A DNA stretch of 33,689 bases from Candidatus Gastranaerophilales bacterium (GTDB taxonomy: Bacteria; Cyanobacteriota; Vampirovibrionia; Gastranaerophilales; Gastranaerophilaceae): positions 1-33,689 of the forward strand of contig CALUTH010000004.1 of NCBI GenBank assembly GCA_944323635.1. The letters are read 5' to 3'. A program made the position numbers and the translations under genes. Shown here piece after piece: positions 24,684-30,825 of this stretch (position 1 is the stretch's first letter; the number at the start of each line of letters is the position of its first letter). Below the pieces are notes generated by a model. The model was given only the letters and a program-made list of their open reading frames with translations, was not told the DNA's origin and did not search any database.

Positions 24684-25034
24684 CTATTCGCAAATATGCT
24701 CAAGCGCCTTTTCAAATACGGTTTTCACATGGTGATCACTGAGCGCATAATAAACATTTTTACCGACCTTGTTTGCCCTGACCAGTTTTGCCGCGCGCAA
24801 AACCTTCAACTGGTGCGATACCGCGGATTTTGTCATATTAAGCAGAACCGCTAAATCTCCGACGCACATTTCACTTTCTTCCAACGCCCACAAAAGCTGT
24901 ATTCTTGTGCTGTCACCCATTACTTTAAAAAAGTCCGATAACTCGTAAAGTAAATTCATATCAGGCATATTCGGTCTGATTTTATTAACAAGTTCAATAT
25001 TTATTGCTTCACAGTCAGATTTTTTATTTTCCAT
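24684..25034 (-). CDS. SmtB/ZiaR-type ArsR-family metal-sensing repressor
   Basis: A 116-residue winged-helix repressor. The recognition helix region is LNMTKSAVSHQLKVLRAAKL (66-85), with the wing GKNVYYAL. The alpha-5 zinc site of SmtB, D-x-H-x10-H-x2-E, is preserved at exact spacing as D100, H102, H113 and E116. C57 in EMCVGDLA and C8 near the N-terminus add possible alpha-3N ligands, as in ZiaR/CadC types. It should leave its operators when Zn(II) (or Cd/Co) binds, releasing the divergent ATPase gene. I chose ATG 25034 (GGTGG SD); the upstream extension to 25061 lacks family similarity. One operator half lies in its own promoter region, so autoregulation is likely. Confidence 0.93.
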   Translation of the reverse strand: MENKKSDCEAINIELVNKIRPNMPDMNLLYELSDFFKVMGDSTRIQLLWALEESEMCVGDLAVLLNMTKSAVSHQLKVLRAAKLVRANKVGKNVYYALSDHHVKTVFEKALEHICE

Positions 25035-25062
25035 AAACCACCACTTAATATCATACAACAAA

Positions 25063-25076
25063 TGAATAACCGTTCA
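25063..25076. promoter_or_regulatory. Candidate metal-regulator operator O1
   Basis: TGAATAACCGTTCA has TGAA-N6-TTCA symmetry, the core of ArsR/SmtB-type operators, 29 bp upstream of the repressor start codon at 25034. It would serve autoregulation. Confidence 0.5.
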
Positions 25077-25180
25077 ACTATATGAAGAATTGTAAAAAAG
25101 AGGTAAATGTTGAAACACTTGTTACTGCCGCTTTATAAGTGGTGCAATAATTTTTAAATATAAAAAACGAACCATACCAC

Positions 25181-25210
25181 TTGACAATTGAACAACTATT
25201 CAATTATAAT
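25181..25210 (+). promoter_or_regulatory. Promoter of the zinc ATPase with operator O2 in the spacer
   Basis: A consensus TTGACA (25181-25186) and TATAAT (25205-25210) are 18 bp apart. The whole spacer is filled by the inverted repeat TTGAACAACTATTCAA (25188-25203), so repressor binding would block RNA polymerase directly. Confidence 0.8.
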
Positions 25211-25223
25211 GTTAGTATATCAT

Positions 25224-25239
25224 TTGAATAATTATTCAA
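25224..25239 (+). promoter_or_regulatory. Candidate operator O3, perfect palindrome
   Basis: TTGAATAATTATTCAA is a perfect 16-bp palindrome with the same TGAA-N6-TTCA core as O1 and O2. It lies just downstream of the expected transcription start (near 25217) and before the AAAGGA SD. Confidence 0.75.
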
Positions 25240-25258
25240 TTATAAAAGGAAAGTCAGT

Positions 25259-27121
25259 ATGTGCGACCACGAACATCACCACCACAATTCACAAAAAGAT
25301 AAAACAAGAATTTTCAGGATTATTGTCTCTCTGACTATTTTTGCCGCAGCGTTCCAATTTGGCGGTACTGCGGCGCTTATAATGTTTGCAGCGGCGTATT
25401 TCATAGCAGGTGCTGATGTTTTGTATAAAGCCCTGTTACATATTAAAACGGGCAAACTCTTTGACGAAAATTTCCTTATGGGAATTGCAACACTCGGGGC
25501 GTTTGCAATCAAAGAATACCCAGAAGCCGTTATGGTTATGGTTTTATACCAGATTGGCGAGTACTTTCAGGATTTGGCGGTTGAAAAATCCCGCCGCTCA
25601 ATTACTGAATTAATGGATATACGACCGGATTACGCGAATGTTGAGACAGAAGGTAAACTTGTAAAAAAATCTCCGTCAGAGATTGCTGTCGGGGATGAAA
25701 TTGTTGTAACAAGCGGAGAAAAAATTCCCTTGGACGGAATTGTCGTTTCAGGGAGCGCGGTTGTCGACACCTCTGCCCTGACGGGTGAATCTGCTCCGAG
25801 AGAATTAAAAACAGGAGATGAGGCAATAAGCGGATGTATAAACACAAACGGGTACTTAAAAATAAAAGTACAAAAAGAATTTGGTGAATCAACGGTTTCT
25901 AAAATTCTGGAACTTGTAGAACACGCTGCCGGCAAGAAAGCAAAAGCAGAAAATTTTATAACAAAATTTGCGCGGTATTATACGCCGATAGTAGTTTTAG
26001 GCGCCGTTATCCTTGCAGTTGTTCCTCCGCTTGTTACGGGTGACACATTCAATATCTGGATATTCCGAGCATTAACGTTCCTTGTTATTTCATGCCCGTG
26101 TGCGCTTGTAATATCCGTTCCGTTAGGATTTTTTGCGGGGCTTGGCGGTGCGTCCAGACAGGGAATTTTAATTAAAGGCAGCAATTATATGGAACTTCTC
26201 TCCAGACCGGATACCGTTATTTTTGATAAAACGGGAACGCTTACGAAAGGCAGGTTTGAGGTTGTAAAAACCATTCCGGCAAACGGATATACAAAAGAAC
26301 AAGTTATTGAATACGCTGCTTATGCGGAAAATTATTCAAACCACCCGATAGCACTTTCTCTTAAAAAAGCTTACGGTAAAGAAATCGACAGTTCAAAAAT
26401 TTCTAATGTTGAAGAATTTGCGGGGAAGGGCGTAAAAATTAAACTTGACAGTGAATATATTGCCGCAGGCAACGCCGCATTGATGGATAAACTGGATATT
26501 AAATATACTCCGGTTGATGAGACGGGAACGGTTGTTTATATTGCAAAAGGCGGAGTTTACACGGGGTATGTTGTTATTGCTGACGAAGTAAAAGAAGATT
26601 CTTTACAAACAATATCAGAACTTAAAAAGGCAGGTGTGAAAACTGTTATTCTTACGGGTGATTCCGAGTCTGCGGCACTTGCTGCGGCAGAAAAACTCGG
26701 TGTAGACAAAGTTTACTCAAAACTCCTCCCCGCAGATAAAGTTGAAAAAACAGAAGAAATACTAAATGCAAAAACAAACGATAAATCCGTAATCTTTGCG
26801 GGGGACGGAATAAATGATGCGCCGGTCTTAACAAGAGCCGATATTGGTATTGCAATGGGCGCGCTGGGTTCTGATGCTGCAATTGAGGCTGCAGACGTTG
26901 TAATTATGGATGATAAGCCGTCCAAAATTCCCGCCGCAGTTAAAATTGCAAAACGCACAATGAATATTGTTAAACAAAACATTATATTTGCAATCGGTGT
27001 CAAAGTTGTATTTCTAGCCCTCGGTGCTGTCGGGCTTATGACAATGTGGGGCGCCGTTTTTGCAGACGCAGGGGTTGCGCTCCTCGCAGTATTAAACTCG
27101 CTCCGCGCGCTTAAAGTTTAA
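25259..27121 (+). CDS. Zn/Cd/Pb-exporting P1B-type ATPase
   Basis: A 620-residue inner-membrane pump for soft divalent metals. The N-terminus is His-rich (MCDHEHHHHN) and has no CxxC heavy-metal domain, so it is shorter than ZntA. In order: membrane helices (about 18-100), the actuator TGES at about 174, the membrane metal motif CPC (279-281) in ISCPCALVISVPLG, the phosphorylation site D323 in DKTGTLTKG, the hinge GDGIND near 515 and the last helices with Lys in IGVKVVFLAL and Asp in FADAGVALLAVLNS. CPC with those late Lys and Asp residues is the P1B-2 (Zn, Cd, Pb) pattern. The SmtB-like regulator opposite and operators in its promoter support zinc-induced export. No obvious terminator follows; 27122-27216 shows nothing recognisable. 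Confidence 0.95.
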   Translation: MCDHEHHHHNSQKDKTRIFRIIVSLTIFAAAFQFGGTAALIMFAAAYFIAGADVLYKALLHIKTGKLFDENFLMGIATLGAFAIKEYPEAVMVMVLYQIGEYFQDLAVEKSRRSITELMDIRPDYANVETEGKLVKKSPSEIAVGDEIVVTSGEKIPLDGIVVSGSAVVDTSALTGESAPRELKTGDEAISGCINTNGYLKIKVQKEFGESTVSKILELVEHAAGKKAKAENFITKFARYYTPIVVLGAVILAVVPPLVTGDTFNIWIFRALTFLVISCPCALVISVPLGFFAGLGGASRQGILIKGSNYMELLSRPDTVIFDKTGTLTKGRFEVVKTIPANGYTKEQVIEYAAYAENYSNHPIALSLKKAYGKEIDSSKISNVEEFAGKGVKIKLDSEYIAAGNAALMDKLDIKYTPVDETGTVVYIAKGGVYTGYVVIADEVKEDSLQTISELKKAGVKTVILTGDSESAALAAAEKLGVDKVYSKLLPADKVEKTEEILNAKTNDKSVIFAGDGINDAPVLTRADIGIAMGALGSDAAIEAADVVIMDDKPSKIPAAVKIAKRTMNIVKQNIIFAIGVKVVFLALGAVGLMTMWGAVFADAGVALLAVLNSLRALKV

Positions 27122-27216
27122 ACAAGCACCACAGATTTGCTGACGATTTTATCCCAACGATACTCCTAAATCGCAGCGCACAATATTAACAATTAATAAT
27201 TTTTAAAAGCAGGGGC

Positions 27217-27257
27217 TTGATTGATAGTAACTCTCAAATGTACAATAGTACTATCAA
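27217..27257 (+). promoter_or_regulatory. Promoter and inverted-repeat operator of the flavin reductase gene
   Basis: TTGATT (27217-27222), 18 bp, TACAAT (27241-27246). A perfect 9-bp inverted repeat, TTGATAGTA (27221-27229) and TACTATCAA (27249-27257), spans the promoter with a 19-nt spacer. The arrangement suits a dimeric HxlR/MarR-type repressor, which often controls such oxidoreductases; the regulator gene is not in the window. SD GGAGG precedes the ATG. Confidence 0.6.
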
Positions 27258-27269
27258 GAAGGAGGCAAT

Positions 27270-27812
27270 ATGAGTAAAAAAGTTTTGGTTATCTCCGCAA
27301 GCCCCAGAAAAGGCGGAAATTCGGATATACTTTGCGATGAATTTATCAGAGGCGCAAAAGATGCCGGCAATGAGACCGAAAAAATATTTTTGAAAGATAA
27401 GAAAATTAATTATTGTACGGGTTGCGGTTTTTGTAATACTAACGATTATACAGAATGCTCCCAGAAGGATGATATGGCTGAAATTCTCGATAAAATGGTA
27501 GAAGCCAATGTAATTGTTATGGCAACCCCTGTTTATTTTTATACGATGAACGGACAGATGAAAACTTTTATTGACCGCTGCTGCTCAAGATATACCCATA
27601 TCACTGATAAAGATTTTTATTTTATAGCAACTGCTGCCGATGATAGACAAGCAGCGCTTGAAAAAACGTTTGACGGATTTAGAGGGCTTACCGACTGTCT
27701 TGATAACGTCAGAGAAGCCGGCTTAATCTACGGTGCAGGTGTTTGGCAAAAGGGCGAAATAAACAATACTGACGCTCTTAAAGACGCCTATGAAAAAGGC
27801 AGAAGTGTATAA
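27270..27812 (+). CDS. NADPH-dependent FMN reductase / iron-sulfur flavoprotein-like
   Basis: 180 residues with a flavodoxin-like fold. VLVISASPRKGGNSDIL (5-21) is the FMN-phosphate loop (SxRxxxNT type) and ATPVYFYTMNGQMKTFIDR the second flavin-contact segment. A Cys-rich insert, C49-x2-C52-x2-C55-x7-C63, resembles the compact cluster motif of iron-sulfur flavoproteins, so it may bind a [4Fe-4S] cluster. Substrate unknown; candidates are quinones or electrophiles. It has a strong SD and its own regulated promoter. The next gene begins about 80 bp later over A-rich DNA without a clear terminator, so read-through is possible. Confidence 0.87.
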   Translation: MSKKVLVISASPRKGGNSDILCDEFIRGAKDAGNETEKIFLKDKKINYCTGCGFCNTNDYTECSQKDDMAEILDKMVEANVIVMATPVYFYTMNGQMKTFIDRCCSRYTHITDKDFYFIATAADDRQAALEKTFDGFRGLTDCLDNVREAGLIYGAGVWQKGEINNTDALKDAYEKGRSV

Positions 27813-27892
27813 AAATTAACAAATAACTAACACGCACAATTTAAAAAGAAATAAAACGCACAAACAAATAGTAAAGAAGAATGGAGAAAACT

Positions 27893-29662
27893 ATGATTTT
27901 AGACAAAGTTAATACCCCCGAAGATTTAAAAAATCTTTCAATTGATGAGATGAATACTCTTGCGGATGAAATGCGGGAGTTAATTATAAAAAAGGTTAAT
28001 ACAACCGGCGGACACATGGGACCGAATCTCGGGATTATTGAAGCAACAATTGCAATGCATTACGTATTCAATGCTCCTGTTGATAAAATAGTTTTTGACG
28101 TATCTCACCAGTGCTACCCGCATAAAATTCTGACCGGCAGAAAAGAAGGATTTACAGATCCCGATAAGTATTATAAATATACCGGTTACACGGCTCCTGA
28201 GGAAAGTGAATATGACCTATTCAAAGTAGGTCACACATCAACCTCCGTAAGCCTTGCAGCAGGTGTGGCAAAAGCAAGAGATTTAAAAGGCGAAAAAGGC
28301 AACGTTATTGCGCTGATTGGCGACGGATCACTCAGCGGCGGCGAAGCGTTTGAAGGATTTGATAATGCGGCGGTACTCGGAAGCAATATAATTATTATCG
28401 TTAACGATAACGACATGTCTATTGCTGAGAACCACGGCGGACTGTATTCAAACCTTAAAGAATTAAGAGAAACCAACGGCAAATCAGAAAACAATTTCTT
28501 TAAAACCCTTGGTTTTGAGTATCATTACGTTGCAGACGGCAACAACATCAGCGAACTTATTGAAACATTAAAACAGGTCAAAGATGTTAACCATCCGGTT
28601 GTAGTGCATATTCATACATTAAAGGGACACGGGTTAAAAGTTGCGGAAGAAAACAAAGAAATGTTCCACTGGATTATGCCGGGGACACTCGATGAAAATA
28701 AACCCGCAGCACCATCAACCCCTGTTGAGGATTACAACTCTATCACCAAAGAATTTATCCTTAACAAAGCGGCTCAAAATCCGGCAACCGTTGCCATTGT
28801 AGCAGGAACTCCGGGGGTTTTCGGATTTGATTCAACCTTTAGAAATAAATTAGGGAAACAATATACTGATGTAGGTATTGCTGAAGAACACGCAGTTGCA
28901 TACGCGTCAGCACTTGCGAAATCCGGAGCTAAACCGATACTCTCATTGATGTCATCTTTTATACAAAGAACTTATGACCAGTTATCGCAGGATTTGTGTT
29001 TAAATAATTCACCTGTAACACTGCTTGTACACTGGGGCGGGATTTCCGGCGCGGATGCAACACACCTTTGTATATTTGATATTCCGCTAATTTCCAATAT
29101 TCCAAACATGGTTTATCTTGCACCAACATGTAAAGAAGAATACCTTGCAATGCTTGAATATTCTTACAACCAGAACGAGCACCCCGTTGCAATAAGAGTA
29201 CCCTCTATCCCGCTTAAGTCAACAGGGATTAAAGATGATACAGACTACTCAATACTTAACAAATTCAAAGTTACCCGCAGCGGGGAAAAAGTTGCAATTA
29301 TAGGATTGGGCAGTTTTTACGGTCTCGGTGAAAGAGTCAGAGAAGAACTCAATAAAAAACTCGGTATTGATGCAACGCTTATTAATCCGCGCTTTATCAC
29401 CGGATGCGATGAAGAATTGCTTAATGAACTTAAAAAAGACCATGAAATCGTTATTACGCTTGAAGACGGGCTTTTAAACGGCGGGTTCGGTGAAAAAATC
29501 GCAAGATTTTACGGAAATTCAAGTATGAAAGTTCTCAACTTCGGGGCTAATAAAGAATTTCCCGACAGAGTCCCGCTCAATGAATTATACCAACACTATC
29601 ATTTGACGCCGGAACTTATAGTCAGCGATATAGAAAAATGTTTGGAGGTAACTTATGTATAA
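27893..29662 (+). CDS. 1-deoxy-D-xylulose-5-phosphate synthase-like protein (divergent paralogue)
   Basis: A 589-residue thiamine-diphosphate enzyme of the DXS/transketolase family. It keeps the N-terminal TGGHMGPNLGIIEATIA, VSHQCYPHKILTGR, GHTSTS, the ThDP site IALIGDGSLSGGEAFEG with NDNDMSI, and the catalytic Glu in VGIAEEHAVAYA followed by IQRTYDQL. The phosphate-binding DRAG motif of true DXS is replaced by HWGGISGAD, so the Arg is lost. Substrate may thus not be the standard pyruvate plus glyceraldehyde 3-phosphate. Start chosen at ATG 27893 (GGAG SD 6 nt before), matching the usual MILDKINSPEDL-like beginning, rather than ATG 27881. Its end overlaps the cupin start by 8 nt. Confidence 0.85.
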   Translation: MILDKVNTPEDLKNLSIDEMNTLADEMRELIIKKVNTTGGHMGPNLGIIEATIAMHYVFNAPVDKIVFDVSHQCYPHKILTGRKEGFTDPDKYYKYTGYTAPEESEYDLFKVGHTSTSVSLAAGVAKARDLKGEKGNVIALIGDGSLSGGEAFEGFDNAAVLGSNIIIIVNDNDMSIAENHGGLYSNLKELRETNGKSENNFFKTLGFEYHYVADGNNISELIETLKQVKDVNHPVVVHIHTLKGHGLKVAEENKEMFHWIMPGTLDENKPAAPSTPVEDYNSITKEFILNKAAQNPATVAIVAGTPGVFGFDSTFRNKLGKQYTDVGIAEEHAVAYASALAKSGAKPILSLMSSFIQRTYDQLSQDLCLNNSPVTLLVHWGGISGADATHLCIFDIPLISNIPNMVYLAPTCKEEYLAMLEYSYNQNEHPVAIRVPSIPLKSTGIKDDTDYSILNKFKVTRSGEKVAIIGLGSFYGLGERVREELNKKLGIDATLINPRFITGCDEELLNELKKDHEIVITLEDGLLNGGFGEKIARFYGNSSMKVLNFGANKEFPDRVPLNELYQHYHLTPELIVSDIEKCLEVTYV

Positions 29663-30113
29663 AAAGTTGGCAATATTAACGGCAGTATTTACAATAATAG
29701 GAGGCAACACTGTTATGGCAGAAGATTTTAAACAACCGTTTGCACAGGGGGAAATTAACCCGTACAACAAATATTTTACGGGAACAACTTATTTGAATAT
29801 GTTAAACCCTAAGGATGAAATCTGGAATGCCCCAATCGGGAATGTTACGTTTGAGCCAAAAGCAAGAACAAACTGGCACAAACACTCAGGTGGGCAAATC
29901 CTCCTTGTAACAGCAGGAGAAGGCAGGTATCAGGAGAAGGCAAAAGAAATTCAAATCCTTAAGCCCGGCGACATAGTAAAGATTCCGCCAAATGTTGAAC
30001 ACTGGCACGGTGCAGGGCCGGACGGAATGTTCGCTCACATATCACTTGAAACGAACGCACAAAATAATCAGACAACCTGGCTTGATCCGGTTACGGATGA
30101 ACAGTATAAATAA
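29655..30113 (+). CDS. Secreted cupin-domain protein
   Basis: 152 residues. A signal peptide (MYKKLAILTAVFTIIGG, probable cleavage after NTVMA near residue 22) directs it across the inner membrane. The single cupin barrel shows motif 1 as H75-x-H77-x3-Q81 with G88/G90, where Gln replaces the common Glu, and motif 2 in KPGDIVKIPPNVEHWHGA (H116, H118). Three His plus Gln could bind Fe or Mn. Small cupins of this type accompany many redox enzymes, and their function varies. Its ATG lies inside the last codons of the DXS-like gene, so translation is coupled although the two products lie in different compartments. Confidence 0.88.
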   Translation: MYKKLAILTAVFTIIGGNTVMAEDFKQPFAQGEINPYNKYFTGTTYLNMLNPKDEIWNAPIGNVTFEPKARTNWHKHSGGQILLVTAGEGRYQEKAKEIQILKPGDIVKIPPNVEHWHGAGPDGMFAHISLETNAQNNQTTWLDPVTDEQYK

Positions 30114-30206
30114 GATATTGAGCCAGATTTGAACATCCAAAACCGTTTAAACCGTGTTTTACAATCTCCATCCATGCCCTGCGGTACGGAATATGGGGAT
30201 AAACAA

Positions 30207-30234
30207 TTGAAAAAATTAAAAAGTAAGTTATAAT
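30207..30234 (+). promoter_or_regulatory. Promoter of the antisense RNA
   Basis: TTGAAA (30207-30212), 16 bp and a perfect TATAAT (30229-30234), with expected start near 30241. The -10 overlaps the U-tract of the minus-strand toxin terminator. 30114-30206, behind the cupin gene, shows nothing I recognise. Confidence 0.65.
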
Positions 30235-30281
30235 AAAAGTAGAGCGAGGGTAGTTGCTTCTACTCTCTTTACAGGCTCTAC
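30227..30281 (-). terminator. Terminator of the small toxin-like gene
   Basis: On the minus strand GTAGAGC (30281-30275) pairs with GCTCTAC (30245-30239), and inside it an 8-position stem, GAGAGTAG/CTACCCTC, with one mismatch; TTTTATTAT follows. The stop codon of the small ORF sits in the first arm. In the plus-strand RNA the same DNA forms its 5' hairpin. Confidence 0.75.
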
Positions 30282-30335
30282 AGCAAAGTAGCAATAACTA
30301 TTAGCAGGTGCCCTATGACCAGTAGGGCACTTTTA
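30241..30335 (+). ncRNA. Candidate antisense RNA (type I antitoxin)
   Basis: A predicted RNA of about 95 nt from the promoter at 30207-30234 to the terminator hairpin GTGCCCTA/TAGGGCAC (30308-30315 and 30323-30330), which is followed by TTTTAATT. It is complementary to the 3' half of the small minus-strand ORF and to that gene's whole terminator. Two stem-loops, at 30239-30281 and 30308-30330, flank a single-stranded stretch. This is the layout of antitoxin RNAs such as RatA or SR4. Confidence 0.55.
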
Positions 30336-30364
30336 ATTGCTTTTAGTAGTCCTTGCATTTTCAC
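30278..30364 (-). CDS. 28-residue hydrophobic peptide, candidate type I toxin
   Basis: The ORF starts at GTG 30364, 9 nt after a full-consensus SD AAGGAGG (30380-30374), and ends at TAG 30278. It begins MKMQGLLKAIK, amphipathic and basic, and residues 13-28 are nearly all hydrophobic (LLVIGHLLIVIATLL). That is the profile of small membrane toxins (TisB, TxpA, Ldr, Ibs types), although I recognise no specific family. It has its own promoter and terminator, and a convergent antisense RNA covers its 3' half. The leader holds a CCTCCTT element that can mask the SD. An alternative start ATG at 30358 is in frame but badly spaced. Expression and toxicity are not shown. Confidence 0.6.
   Translation of the reverse strand: MKMQGLLKAIKSALLVIGHLLIVIATLL
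30308..30334 (+). terminator. Terminator of the antisense RNA
   Basis: A perfect 8-bp GC-rich stem, GTGCCCTA (30308-30315) and TAGGGCAC (30323-30330), 7-nt loop, then TTTTAATT. It lies inside the coding region of the opposite-strand peptide. Confidence 0.85.
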
Positions 30365-30373
30365 TGTCGCTCA

Positions 30374-30428
30374 CCTCCTTTCTACACCCTTTTTACAGAA
30401 AAGTTTGTCGTGCGTTTAAGGAGGCACG
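30374..30428 (-). promoter_or_regulatory. Anti-Shine-Dalgarno element in the toxin leader
   Basis: In the minus-strand leader CCTCCTT (30424-30418) is exactly complementary to the SD AAGGAGG (30380-30374). Most of it, CTCCTT, is shown in the 10-nt loop of a CGTGC/GCACG hairpin (30428-30424 and 30413-30409). Long-range or pseudoknot pairing would hide the ribosome site, a common feature of type I toxin mRNAs. Confidence 0.5.
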
Positions 30429-30449
30429 CCTGCTCTACCGGCCAGAAGA

Positions 30450-30478
30450 ATTATAGTATAAATAAGGTAAAACTTCTA
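30450..30478 (-). promoter_or_regulatory. Putative promoter of the toxin-like gene
   Basis: On the minus strand a perfect TATAAT (30455-30450) sits in TATACTATAAT; the -35 region about 17 bp upstream (TAGAAG) is poor. A start near 30443 would give a leader of about 79 nt. Confidence 0.4.
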
Positions 30479-30598
30479 CCTTTATATACTTTTTAACACT
30501 GCCGTTTTTTGTGTCGGTTTTCTACCGAATATTAAACACAGCTCTGCGAGAGTAAAAAAGCCGGGATTCACAACTTTAGAATTATAAGCATAAAAAAC

Positions 30599-30671
30599 AG
30601 CCGATAAAGGGACTCGAACCCTTGACCTACTCATTACGAATGAGTTGCTCTACCAACTGAGCTACATCGGC
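30599..30671 (-). tRNA. tRNA-Thr(CGU)
   Basis: A complete cloverleaf on the minus strand: acceptor GCCGATG (30671-30665) pairs with the 3' arm TATCGGC, D-arm AGCTCAGTTGGTAGAGC, anticodon stem ACTCA/TGAGT with loop TTCGTAA, anticodon CGT, and T-arm AGGGTTCGAGTCCCT. It reads ACG (Thr). The CCA end is not encoded; the discriminator is U (30599). A T-run follows directly and may end transcription. Confidence 0.96.
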
Positions 30672-30688
30672 TTTTTAATTACTATTTA

Positions 30689-30720
30689 ATTATAACATAA
30701 CAAACAGATATTTTTTTCAA
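30689..30720 (-). promoter_or_regulatory. Promoter of tRNA-Thr
   Basis: On the minus strand an extended -10, TGTTATAAT (TATAAT at 30694-30689), with a TTGAAA (30720-30715) 20 bp upstream that is likely too far to be a full -35. The start would be close to the mature 5' end at 30671. Confidence 0.5.
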
Positions 30721-30825
30721 GGTTCTTTTTTATTTAAAGAATTTTTATAATAAATTAATTATTCCGGTAATTTCAATAAATTATATTCATGTTATCATAT
30801 TAAATATGAAATAAGGAGTTGGAAA

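Noticed and set aside
25259-25290. N-terminal heavy-metal-associated domain in the ATPase
   Set aside because: There is no CxxC motif; only a His-rich stretch precedes the first membrane helix.
30314-30418. Plus-strand ORF starting ATG near 30314 in the toxin region
   Set aside because: No Shine-Dalgarno, and it starts in the loop of the antisense RNA terminator; the minus-strand ORF has a consensus SD and terminator.
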